Source of the DNA: Gluconacetobacter diazotrophicus PA1 5
GTDB taxonomy: Bacteria > Pseudomonadota > Alphaproteobacteria > Acetobacterales > Acetobacteraceae
NCBI RefSeq assembly: GCF_000067045.1
Contig: NC_010125.1
Span: forward strand, 1,092,001-1,156,000
Length of the DNA stretch: 64,000 nt
Reading direction: 5' to 3'
Shown in pieces: positions 1 through 7,452 of the stretch (position 1 is its first letter; every line of letters begins with the position of its first letter). Both the position numbers and the translations under genes were made by a program. The notes beneath the pieces were generated by a model. The model was not told the DNA's origin, searched no databases, and saw only the letters and a list, made by a program, of their open reading frames with translations.

Positions 1-360
1 GTCCAGCGGGCACGGAGCCTTGGGATTGCTGATGGTCGTGACCGTCCTCTTCCCTCGCCGAATGCCGGCTAGGCCCATGGCACGCATCAGGCGTTCCACG
101 GTGCATTTGGCCACCTCAATGCCTTCACGGCGCATCTGATGCCAGACTTTGCGCGTCCCGTAGAGCTTTGAACTGGCGTCATATACCCGCTTGATCTCGT
201 CCTTCAGTTCGTCGTCGCGCCGGGCACGCGCAGGCCGCCTGGCGGGGTCCGCCAGACGGACAGCATGTTCGTGATAGGAGGATGGGGCAATCGCCAGTTC
301 GCGGCAGATCGGCTCGATACCCAAGTCCTCGCGATGGGCGTCGATGAACGCCATCATCAT
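1..360 (-). CDS. IS3-family transposase OrfB, N-terminal part (runs off the left edge)
   Basis: The minus strand reads from an ATG at 360 (a run of three ATG codons) to the window edge, about 120 residues. The visible part is the N-terminal DNA-binding segment of IS3-type Orf[21 protein letters not shown], then a helix-turn-helix like region with [17 protein letters not shown] and [12 protein letters not shown]. The DDE catalytic core would lie beyond position 1. Its start overlaps the OrfA stop as ATGA, the usual IS3 coupling. Partial by window position, so intactness cannot be judged. Confidence 0.85.
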   Translation of the reverse strand, partial: MMMAFIDAHREDLGIEPICRELAIAPSSYHEHAVRLADPARRPARARRDDELKDEIKRVYDASSKLYGTRKVWHQMRREGIEVAKCTVERLMRAMGLAGIRRGKRTVTTISNPKAPCPLD

Positions 361-505
361 TTCCCGCGGCGGTCGAGCTCCGCCATCGCAAAATACGCCG
401 ATGCCTTGCGCAGGATCTCGTTGGCGCGGCGCAACTCCTTGACCTCGCGCTCAAGTTCCTTGAGCCGAACGCGTTCGTCACCAGCTTGCCCCGCCGGTCC
501 CGCTC
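357..505 (-). pseudogene. IS3-family OrfA, C-terminal remnant
   Basis: Minus-strand codons ending at the TGA 359-357 give the leucine-zipper-like tail of an IS3 Orf[21 protein letters not shown] followed by [19 protein letters not shown]. Upstream of about 505 the reading frame stays open but the residues no longer resemble an IS protein. The N-terminal helix-turn-helix half of OrfA is therefore missing and the element is broken at its right side, where it abuts the fragment at 515-890. Confidence 0.7.
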
Positions 506-514
506 GCCGCCTGG

Positions 515-890
515 CAACGACCTTCCCCTGTCGCATGCCCTCATCCTGAAGGCCGCGCTGCTGACGATCGGCTATATTGAGGAAAACGGCCCGATCGGCC
601 TCACTCCAACCAAGGCGCTCAAGCGCTATTTTGTCGCATGGGCCGCCGAGGCATTTGAATGGCCCGGCTATATGGTCGAAGACCTCTACGCCGTCAACAA
701 AGTCCTCAATGAACACGATTTCCCGCCGCTGGTGATCCTGCATGAGGTTCTGCTCAGCGCGAAGCTCGCACGGCATTTCAAGGGCACCCTACGACTGACC
801 GACCTGGCAAGAAAGCTCCAGTTGGAACCAGCCCGGCTCTGGATGCTGTTGACGACCCATCTCCTCTTTGTCGTTGACCACAGCCCTTAG
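515..890 (+). pseudogene. Unrecognised protein, fragment between two IS remnants
   Basis: An open frame ending at TAG 888-890 encodes about 125 residues including [40 protein letters not shown] and [20 protein letters not shown]. This has the composition of a real globular protein and resembles conserved hypothetical proteins I recall from alphaproteobacterial plasmids, but I cannot assign a function. It lacks a convincing start: the upstream bases belong to the IS3 remnant. It ends abruptly where IS1182-type sequence begins, so it is probably truncated at both ends. Confidence 0.4.
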
Positions 891-943
891 CAGGCTGTCG
901 GGTTGGGGTACCTGGCTCTGGCGATCTGCGGTAAGCTTTCAGG

Positions 944-2144
944 ATGAGCAGCTTCATTCCGTTTGATCGATCGCAGCCGTATCTTCTGCCGCCGGATCTG
1001 AAGTCATGGCTGCCGTCGGACGATGTGGCGCATTTCATCGTGGCGGCGGTAGAGCGGGTGCCGTTGAGGGCATTTTCCGTTCCTGTGCGGACTGGCGGCA
1101 AGGCGCAGTATCATCCGCGCCTGATGCTGGCGCTGCTGATTTACGCCTATGCGAACGGCGTGTTCTCATCGCGTCGGATCGAACGGGCGACATATCGTGA
1201 TATCGGTATGCGCTTTGTGGCGGCGAACCTGCATCCTGACCATGACACGATCGCGACGTTCCGGCGCGGCAACCGCACGGGGATCGAGGCAACGTTCATG
1301 CATGTACTCCTGCTGGCACGCAAAGACGGGACTGGTGCGGCTTGGCACGGGGTCATCGACGGCACGAAAATCCATGCCAATGCCTCCAAATACCGCCCTT
1401 TCTTTTGATCGCCCAAAAACCTGCCCAAGAAACTGCCCCCCGTTATCTTCAACCCTGATGGAACGGGCACAGGCGGCGGATACAACCGATGTGGATCATC
1501 AGGCGTTGCCGGAGGAACTGGCCCGGCGGGAGGCTCTGAAGGCAAAGCTGGATGAAGCCTGTGCGCGACTGGAGGCGGAAGCCCGCGAGCAGGCCAAGAC
1601 CGCCCGACCAGAATATGAGCGCAAGAAGGCAGCTTTTGATGCGAAGCGGGGACGGCGCGGTCGGCCGCCGAAAGAACCGGACGATGAACCGCCACCAGAC
1701 CGGCAGATCAACCTGACCGATCCGGACAGCAAGCTGATGCGCCGCTCCGACGCGCATGAATACCGGCAAGCCTACAATGCCCAGGCCGTGGTTTGTGCCG
1801 AGGGCAGCCAGTTGATCTTGGAAAATGGCGTCGTTGCGACGACGGCGGACGCGCCCAGCTTCGCCGCCACCATCCTGGGTATGGAGGAGAGGATCGGCCT
1901 GCCACGAACCGTCCTCGCCGACACGGGTTTCGCCAGCGGCAAAGCCGTCGAAACGTTGCAGGCCAGCGGCGTGGACCCGCTGGTCGCCATCGGACGCCCT
2001 GTGAATCGGCGCCCTTATGACTTCCGGCCAGAACCGCCACCCAGGGAGCCGCGCCGGATCACCGAGCCCTGGCGCCTGGAAATGAAGGCCAGGCTGCAAC
2101 AGAACCCGGCAAAAGCCCTTTATACCAACTCCGGTCCGCCCTGA
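944..2144 (+). pseudogene. IS1182-family transposase, frameshifted and 3'-truncated
   Basis: The first frame starts at ATG 944 with SFIPFDRSQPYLLPPDLKSW, the typical IS1182 opening, and runs through HPRLMLALLIYAYANGVFSS and the DDE region GVIDGTKIHANASKYR. At about 1393-1400 the frame is lost: two bases appear to be missing in the KYRALSFD region. It continues in another frame through a coiled, charged insert (1450-1700) and the central domain with VLADTGFASGKAVETLQASG. The C-terminal domain breaks off after QNPAKALY at about 2128, so roughly 50-60 residues are gone. Not expected to be active. Confidence 0.85.
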
Positions 2145-2223
2145 CTCATATGTGATTGCCTGACGGTATCGTTCTGGAACGAGCTGTGATTCACAGGATG
2201 CCGAACCGGGCGGGAGGCATCCG

Positions 2224-2380
2224 AATGGGCGGGGCGTTAGCGTTGCGTGAGGATTATGATGCGGCGGGACTGCGTGCTCTGGCGCAGGACAACGAGGCAT
2301 GCGGGCCAGGCGCGTCGGCTTCTGGCGCTGTCGGCAGATCTACGATGGTGCGTCACACGGAGACGCGCACGAACTGGACT
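2224..2380 (+). pseudogene. IS630-family transposase, N-terminal scrap
   Basis: Codons from ATG 2224 read MGGALALREDYDAAGLRALA, the start of IS630-type transposases. A shifted frame then gives RHAGQARRLLALSA, so there is at least one indel near 2290-2300. The copy ends at the left inverted repeat of the IS5 element at 2390. Similar to, but not the same copy as, the IS630 element at 23,294. Confidence 0.6.
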
Positions 2381-2389
2381 GGGACGGAT

Positions 2390-3272
2390 GAGCCTGTTTG
2401 GAAAGTCATGGATGAGCGTTTCTTCGGGTGAGATTGGCGCCCATGGCGACGAAGATCATGGCCTGTGAGACATCGATGCGACGCTCGTAATCGCGCACGA
2501 GGCGTCGCCATCGGGTCATCCATCCGAAGGTTCGCTCCACGACCCAGCGCCGGGGGAGAACCTCAAAGCCTTTCGCTCCGTCCCTGCGACGGATCACCTC
2601 GACGACGAAGTCCAGGTAGGCAGCCTTGTCCATCAACTGGAGCCGGTCATAGGCACCGTCCGCGAATAGATGCTTGACCCACGGCCAGCGCTTGCGGATC
2701 GCGTCCAGGATCATCTGCGCTCCGGCGCTGTCGGAGATGTCCGCCGGCGTCAGGTTGACCATCAGCAGGCGTCCGTCCGTATCCACGGCGATATGCCGCT
2801 TGCGCCCGACAATCTTCTTTCCAGCGTCGTAACCTCTTGTTTTCGCGTGCGGCGCCTTGATGCTCTGGCTGTCGATCACTCCGGCCGAAGGGCTGGCTTC
2901 ACGGCCCGAGCGCTCCCGGTCAAGCATCAGTTCCACATCATGAATGGTCTGGAACAGGAACCGCCGGGCCAATTCCCTGAACCAACCATAGACCGTACGC
3001 CAATGCCCGAAATGGATCGGCAGCATTCGCCAGCCGCAGCCGGATCGAACCAGGTAACGAACCGCGTTGATCACCTCGCGGAATTCGATCTCGCGCGGAC
3101 GCCCCGTGCGTCCCGGCTCGGGCATCAGTGGCGCGATGCGCGCCCATTCCTCCTCCGTCATATCAGACGGATAACGCTTCGTCTTGCGGGTAATCCTGGC
3201 CATGCGGCCTCTCTGCTCTGGCGTCCACATCCAGAGCTTGAATCACACTTCAGCGACTTTCCAAACAGGCTC
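2390..3272 (-). mobile_element. IS5-family insertion sequence, apparently complete
   Basis: An 883-bp element bounded by perfect 18-bp terminal inverted repeats: GAGCCTGTTTGGAAAGTC at 2390-2407 and its reverse complement at 3255-3272. It contains one intact transposase gene on the minus strand. No clear target-site duplication is visible. The left flank is an IS630 scrap and the right flank is the first codons of a response-regulator gene, so the insertion or a later deletion joined unrelated sequence. Confidence 0.85.
2406..3230 (-). CDS. IS5-family DDE transposase
   Basis: A 274-residue protein of normal length for the compact IS5 transposases. The N-terminal domain (MTEEEWARIAPLMPEPGRTG, VRYLVRSGCGWRMLPIHFGH) is followed by the DDE domain: first Asp in GVIDSQSIKAPHAKTRGYDA, second in HLFADGAYDRLQLM, and the Glu in RRWVVERTFGWMTRWRRLVR. 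It begins with ATG 15-30 bases inside the right terminal repeat. All catalytic motifs are present, so this copy could be active. Confidence 0.92.
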   Translation of the reverse strand: MWTPEQRGRMARITRKTKRYPSDMTEEEWARIAPLMPEPGRTGRPREIEFREVINAVRYLVRSGCGWRMLPIHFGHWRTVYGWFRELARRFLFQTIHDVELMLDRERSGREASPSAGVIDSQSIKAPHAKTRGYDAGKKIVGRKRHIAVDTDGRLLMVNLTPADISDSAGAQMILDAIRKRWPWVKHLFADGAYDRLQLMDKAAYLDFVVEVIRRRDGAKGFEVLPRRWVVERTFGWMTRWRRLVRDYERRIDVSQAMIFVAMGANLTRRNAHP

Positions 3273-3313
3273 TGAGCCGTGCCACCATCATTCTCGACGA
3301 GCAAAACACGCAT
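3273..3313 (-). pseudogene. Response regulator (CtrA-like), first 14 codons only
   Basis: From ATG 3313 the minus strand reads MRVLLVENDGGTAQ, the beta-1 strand and acidic pocket that open OmpR-type receivers and in particular match the usual start of CtrA orthologues. The gene is cut at 3273 by the IS5 inverted repeat, and the remaining codons are not on the far side of the element. Only the promoter-proximal end of a regulator gene therefore survives here. The CtrA assignment rests on 14 residues. Confidence 0.4.
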
Positions 3314-3781
3314 ATATGCCACCATGAGTTTTGTTAAACCAACATTGCTACCTATAGGTGTATAAATTGTATGACACAATCTTCCCGGGACAGGTTAGGC
3401 ATTAATACAGCCGCGTTATCCATCTGATCACGCATATGTTATATCACTCCGCCGTTCAGCACGACGGGCAGCGGAAAGGCATGCGTTCCGTTTCCGAGTC
3501 GGGGCGTGTTTTTCCTTGAACCGGCCCCGAAACCGGCTATACCCACCGCAACCGATCGCCGCGCGGACCCTGGACGCGCGGCGACACCCCGAACAAGAAA
3601 CGATCATGAAACCCCGATCTAGAATCGCCTGGCGGGGACGCCGTGACCGATCTCTTTCGGTCGCCGGGTCTGTCTGCGGGCATCGTCCCTATCCGGGTCT
3701 GACCGTTCTGCCTGTTTGCTGACCTGTCGCTGACCGCAACCGCCTCCCGGTTCGAGCACCTCATGAGCGGTCGACTGACCC
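3314..3781. other. No convincing gene; AT-rich promoter-like segment and unassigned sequence
   Basis: Bases 3320-3430 are AT-rich compared with their surroundings and would be the upstream region of the broken response regulator. They contain the perfect palindrome ACCTATAGGT (3350-3359) and the interrupted repeat ATTGT-ATGAC-ACAAT near 3366-3380. From 3480 to 3780 the sequence is GC-rich; the open frames there show no recognisable protein. An ATG at 3763 with a short frame (MSGRLT) runs straight into the vector-like segment. Confidence 0.5.
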
Positions 3782-3851
3782 GTTATAGACTCACTATAGG
3801 GCGAATTGGGTACGGGCCCCCCTCGAGGTCGACGGTATCGATAAGCTTGAT
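3782..3851. other. Cloning-vector T7 promoter and polylinker (pBluescript type)
   Basis: The segment reads as T7 promoter core (ACTCACTATAGGGCGAATTG), then near-KpnI, ApaI, XhoI, SalI, ClaI and HindIII sites in exactly the pBluescript KS order, ending in ATCGATAAGCTTGAT. Differences from the vector are small indels: the first bases of the promoter, one C lost from the KpnI site and one C lost from the C7 run. That pattern is typical of poor read starts. The match stops three bases after the HindIII site, where trbF codons begin. This is established knowledge of the vector recalled from memory; it indicates contamination or a chimeric join. Confidence 0.93.
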
Positions 3852-4109
3852 CGCACCAACGATCCCTTCGGCCGGATCGGCAAGATGCAGGTGGCAGTCG
3901 AGATCGCCAGCGTCATCCGTGCCTCCGATGACAGTTTCCGGATGGAATGGGTCGAGCGCCGCTATGTCGACGGCGCGCTGGCCGCCACCGAGCGCTGGAG
4001 CGCGATCCTGACCATCGTCGTCACAACTCCCACCGATGCCGAGCGGCTGCGCAAGAACCCGCTTGGCATCTACATCCACGCCCTCAACTGGTCCGGGGAA
4101 CTCGGCTGA
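3849..4109 (+). pseudogene. trbF: Conjugal transfer protein TrbF, C-terminal part
   Basis: The last 86 codons of a VirB8/TrbF-type inner-membrane component of the conjugative type IV secretion system. They include RIGKMQVAVEIASVIRASDD, FRMEWVERRYVDG and the family ending LRKNPLGIYIHALNW. The transmembrane segment and the first half of the periplasmic domain are missing. The frame is open into the vector-like polylinker but has no start codon. The stop overlaps the trbG start (TGATG). Whether trbF is truncated in the organism or only in this assembly depends on the polylinker problem. Confidence 0.85.
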
Positions 4110-5095
4110 TGCGCACCCTCAACACCATCGCGCCGTTCATGATCCTGCTGGCGCCGCTTGCCGCCTGCTCCTCATGGAAGCCGCCTGCCATCAAATACGA
4201 CGATACGCCCCGGCAGGCGGTCCTCACGCCCGAGCCCCCGAAGCCGGTGCAGGTGGTGGCATTGCCCGAGCCCTTGCCGCTGCCGGGGCAGCTCAAGCCG
4301 ATCCCGTATCGGCATGCGGCCCCGGACCCGACGGATCCCCATCAGCGGGTCGAGCGCGCCAACAGTGCGGCGCGGATCCAGCCGACGCGGGCCGGCTATC
4401 TCAATGCGATCCAGGTCTATCCGTTCTCCGAGGGGGCGCTCTATCAGCTCTATGCGGCGCCGGGCGAAATCACGGATATCGCGCTGCAGCCGGGCGAGAA
4501 GCTGGTCGGTTTCGGTCCGGTCGCCGCTGGCGATACCGTGCGCTGGATTATCGGCGACACCGAGAGCGGGGCAGGGGTGTCGAAACGGATTCACATCCTG
4601 CTCAAGCCGACCCGTCCGGACCTGACGACCAACCTGGTCATCAATACCGACCGGCGCACCTATCATCTGGAACTACGTTCCGATGAGCGGACCTACATGG
4701 CGTCGGTGTCGTGGGATTATCCGCAGGACCAGATCGTTGCCCTGCGCGGCCAGGATCGTGAAGCGGACCTTGGCAATCCGATCGCGACCGGCGTCGATCT
4801 CGATGCGCTGAATTTCCGCTACCGGATCGAGGGCGCCGAGGCGCCGTGGCGGCCGTTGCGGGCTTTCGATGACGGGCGGCAGGTGTTCATCGAGTTTCCG
4901 ACCGGGATCTCTCAAGGGGAAATGCCGCCGCTCTGGGTGATCGGCCCGCAGGGCGACGGGCAATTAGTGAATTACCGGGTGCGCGGCAACCGCATGATCG
5001 TCGATCGCCTGTTCGCCGCTGCCGAACTGCGGCTGGGAGCGAAGCACCAGCAGGTAGTGCGGATCGTCCGCACTGACGGGTCGCGGCGGTCATGA
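4109..5095 (+). CDS. trbG: Conjugal transfer protein TrbG (VirB9-like)
   Basis: A 328-residue VirB9-family protein of the mating-pair-formation channel, acting in the periplasm and at the outer membrane with the TrbH/TrbI equivalents. The N-terminus is a lipoprotein-like signal (PFMILLAPLAACSSW). A proline-rich linker follows, then the VirB9 beta domain: SEGALYQLYAAPGEITDIAL, GEKLVGFGPVAAGDTVRWII, and the C-terminal WRPLRAFDDGRQVFIEFPTG. The start at 4109 overlaps the trbF stop and the end overlaps trbI by 4 bases, so translation is coupled. Confidence 0.93.
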   Translation: MRTLNTIAPFMILLAPLAACSSWKPPAIKYDDTPRQAVLTPEPPKPVQVVALPEPLPLPGQLKPIPYRHAAPDPTDPHQRVERANSAARIQPTRAGYLNAIQVYPFSEGALYQLYAAPGEITDIALQPGEKLVGFGPVAAGDTVRWIIGDTESGAGVSKRIHILLKPTRPDLTTNLVINTDRRTYHLELRSDERTYMASVSWDYPQDQIVALRGQDREADLGNPIATGVDLDALNFRYRIEGAEAPWRPLRAFDDGRQVFIEFPTGISQGEMPPLWVIGPQGDGQLVNYRVRGNRMIVDRLFAAAELRLGAKHQQVVRIVRTDGSRRS

Positions 5096-6252
5096 ACGAC
5101 AGCGCCGGAAGTGGCGGCACCGAAACGCCAGGGGCCGCTGTCAGGCCATCTGGAGAGATGCGGCTGCGGACGACGCGGCCGCCGGTCACGCGGCTGTCGC
5201 GCAAGGTGATCCTGTGCCTGTCGGTCATCGCCCTGGGCGGCGTCGGCGGCGCGCTCTATCTGGCGTTGAGGCCGGTGCCACCGAAGAGCAATGCCGAGCT
5301 TTATAATGTCGGCGGCCGCACCACGCCGGACGGGCTGGCGAACCTGCCGGGCGACTATAGCCATCCGCCGCGCCTCGGACAGCCGCTGCCTGGCGATCTC
5401 GGTCGGCCGTTGCTCAAGGCGGGCGTGGGTGCCCCCGGCATGGCGACACCGGCCGCACCCGCTGATCCGGAAAAGCAGCGCGTCGCTCAGGAGCAGGAAG
5501 CCGCGCGGGTCAGCCATCTGTTCACCCAGACGCAGATGGGACGGGATATCGCGACGCCGGCGACACCCGGTATGACTGCAGTCCAGTCCAGCGGCGCTCC
5601 TGCCGATCGCAAGCAGGCATTCCTCGACGGCCCGGTCGATCACCGCACCGTCAGCGCCGAGCGTCTGGTGCCTGCGCCCAGCCCTTACGTGCTCCAGGCG
5701 GGCTCGATCATACCCGGTGCGCTGATCACCGGTATCCGTTCGGACCTGCCGGGCGAGGTCACCGCCCAGGTGACGGAAAACGTCTATGACTCTCCGACCG
5801 GGAAAATCCTGCTGATTCCGCAGGGGGCGAAGCTGATCGGCCGCTATGATTCCCAGATCGGCTATGGCCAGACCCGCGTGCTGCTGGTCTGGACCCGGCT
5901 GATGCGCGGTGCCGGAGATTCGATCGTGCTGGAGAACGAACCGGCTGCGGATGCGGCCGGCTATGCCGGGTTGCAGGATCAGACCGATAATCATTGGGGC
6001 GAGGTCTTCAAGGCTGCCCTGGTCTCGACCATCCTCAGCGTCGGCTCCGAGGCCGATATCAGCGGCGGCAACGGCATTGCCCAGGCCCTGCGGACCGGCG
6101 GCTCGCAGGGCTTCAACCAGATCGGCGAACAGATCGTCGGGCGCTCGCTGAATATCCAGCCCACCAACATCATCCGGCCGGGCTTTCCGGTGCGGGTGAT
6201 GGTGCATCGTGACCTGGTTCTCACCCCCTACGGACAGGAGGTTTCCCGATGA
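5092..6252 (+). CDS. trbI: Conjugal transfer protein TrbI (VirB10-like)
   Basis: A 386-residue VirB10-family protein that spans the envelope and transmits energy to the outer-membrane pore of the conjugation apparatus. It has a short cytoplasmic N-terminus, one transmembrane segment at about residues 39-58 (VILCLSVIALGGVGGALYLA), a proline-rich periplasmic stretch, and a C-terminal beta-barrel domain with YVLQAGSIIPGALITGIRSD, GKILLIPQGAKLIGRYDSQI and RPGFPVRVMVHRDLVLTPY. Length is normal. It overlaps trbG by 4 bases and the next gene by 4 bases. Confidence 0.94.
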   Translation: MNDSAGSGGTETPGAAVRPSGEMRLRTTRPPVTRLSRKVILCLSVIALGGVGGALYLALRPVPPKSNAELYNVGGRTTPDGLANLPGDYSHPPRLGQPLPGDLGRPLLKAGVGAPGMATPAAPADPEKQRVAQEQEAARVSHLFTQTQMGRDIATPATPGMTAVQSSGAPADRKQAFLDGPVDHRTVSAERLVPAPSPYVLQAGSIIPGALITGIRSDLPGEVTAQVTENVYDSPTGKILLIPQGAKLIGRYDSQIGYGQTRVLLVWTRLMRGAGDSIVLENEPAADAAGYAGLQDQTDNHWGEVFKAALVSTILSVGSEADISGGNGIAQALRTGGSQGFNQIGEQIVGRSLNIQPTNIIRPGFPVRVMVHRDLVLTPYGQEVSR

Positions 6253-6494
6253 CGAAACTCAGGCTCGGGCCGATCGCGAATGACAAGCCGGTGCGGCTCA
6301 CCGTGGAACTGCCAGCGACCGTGCATCGCGATCTTGTCGCTTACGGGCGCCTGCTGGCGCAACAGAACGGTCAGGCTGAAATCGCACCGGCGAAGCTGAT
6401 CCCGCCGATGCTCGCGCGTTTCATGGAGGGTGACAGAGCGTTTTCTAAGGCGCGGCGTCTTCGAATTAGCGCTGTCGAACAAAATCGCGGATAA
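6249..6494 (+). CDS. DUF2274 family protein of trb clusters
   Basis: A small protein of 81 residues (KLRLGPIANDKPVRLTVELP, AKLIPPMLARFMEGDRAFSK) of the DUF2274 family, regularly the last gene after trbI in conjugative elements. Its biochemical role is unknown; its short ribbon-helix-helix-like opening suggests a regulatory or accessory role, which is inference. Its start overlaps the trbI stop. Its final codons overlap the 3' end of the convergent lysR gene by 29 bases. Confidence 0.8.
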   Translation: MTKLRLGPIANDKPVRLTVELPATVHRDLVAYGRLLAQQNGQAEIAPAKLIPPMLARFMEGDRAFSKARRLRISAVEQNRG

Positions 6495-7344
6495 AAGCAA
6501 CGAAACGGCCCGTAACCGCGTCTTGGCGACCGGCATCCCAGCCGAGGCGAATGGGCAGGTGGGCATCACTTTCCCGTAGCGGCCGGAAAATGACGCCCGG
6601 AAAGCCTCGTTCCGCTTGACTCTGGACGGCAAGTGTCACGCCATATCCGGCACTTACCAGCGCGAAGACGGATTGTTTTCCCGCAGGATGCGTTTCAATC
6701 TTCACATCCTTGCCGAGAATCTCCATATAATGGTTCCTTACACTATGATCGCTCCCCCAGTCCTGGACCAAGAAAGTCTCATTTCGCAATTGTCCCCGCG
6801 TGATACTCGGATATTGATGCAGAGAGTGTTCGCTCGACAGCGCCACCATCAAGTTCTCGCTGCAAAACGGAAGTGATTCAATCGCTCCGGATTTGGCAAA
6901 AGGCGTGGAAAAAATCACATCTACACGACGACGAAACAAGGCGGATCGAAGGTCTCGTGTTCCCATCTCGTAAAAAATCACTCTTATGTCTGGATGTTTC
7001 GACTTCCAAACCGATAATGCAAGCCTGAATTGGACGCCGACCGGAGGGAGTAGGGTACCGATCCGAACGACCCCGCGGCGACCTGTTCCAAGCATTTGGC
7101 ATAAGGCTTTGACTTCATCCAGATCATCAAGCAGCGTGACGATTCTCCGAAACAATAAGTCACCGGCTGCCGTAAGGCGGACCCCGGCATGGTTTCGCTC
7201 CAGTAAGGTAACACCAAACTCGTCTTCGAGCTTGTCGATTGCACGCGTGAACGTGGAAACTCTCACACCATGGAGGCCGGCTGCCCGCGTCAGGCTGCCG
7301 GCCTCCACAGCCAGTTTGAAATATTCAAGATTTGCGCTGCGCAT
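6466..7344 (-). CDS. LysR-family transcriptional regulator
   Basis: From ATG 7344 this gives a 292-residue LysR regulator: N-terminal winged helix-turn-helix (NLEYFKLAVEAGSLTRAAGL, STFTRAIDKLEDEFGVTLLE), linker helix, and an effector domain with RGVVRIGTLLPPVGVQFRLA and LVSAGYGVTLAVQSQAE. An upstream in-frame start would add 26 unlikely residues. LysR genes of this kind often sit directly after trb clusters on integrative elements. Target genes and effector cannot be told from the sequence. It lies downstream of, and in the same direction as, the outer-membrane efflux gene. Confidence 0.88.
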   Translation of the reverse strand: MRSANLEYFKLAVEAGSLTRAAGLHGVRVSTFTRAIDKLEDEFGVTLLERNHAGVRLTAAGDLLFRRIVTLLDDLDEVKALCQMLGTGRRGVVRIGTLLPPVGVQFRLALSVWKSKHPDIRVIFYEMGTRDLRSALFRRRVDVIFSTPFAKSGAIESLPFCSENLMVALSSEHSLHQYPSITRGQLRNETFLVQDWGSDHSVRNHYMEILGKDVKIETHPAGKQSVFALVSAGYGVTLAVQSQAERGFPGVIFRPLRESDAHLPIRLGWDAGRQDAVTGRFVAFIRDFVRQR

Positions 7345-7452
7345 GACGTGAACGGGGACGTGCGAATATCTCTGCCCCACGAACAAGCAGAGTAATAAGT
7401 ATGCAGAAGAGAAACGAGCCAACCCTCTGCCATGCTCGGTTGATCAGCGCTC

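Noticed and set aside
3516-3722. A 68-codon plus-strand frame
   Set aside because: Basic, low-complexity residues, no family resemblance and no good ribosome site.
3782-3851. A genuine phage-type T7 promoter
   Set aside because: The promoter is followed by an ordered set of restriction sites found only in cloning polylinkers.
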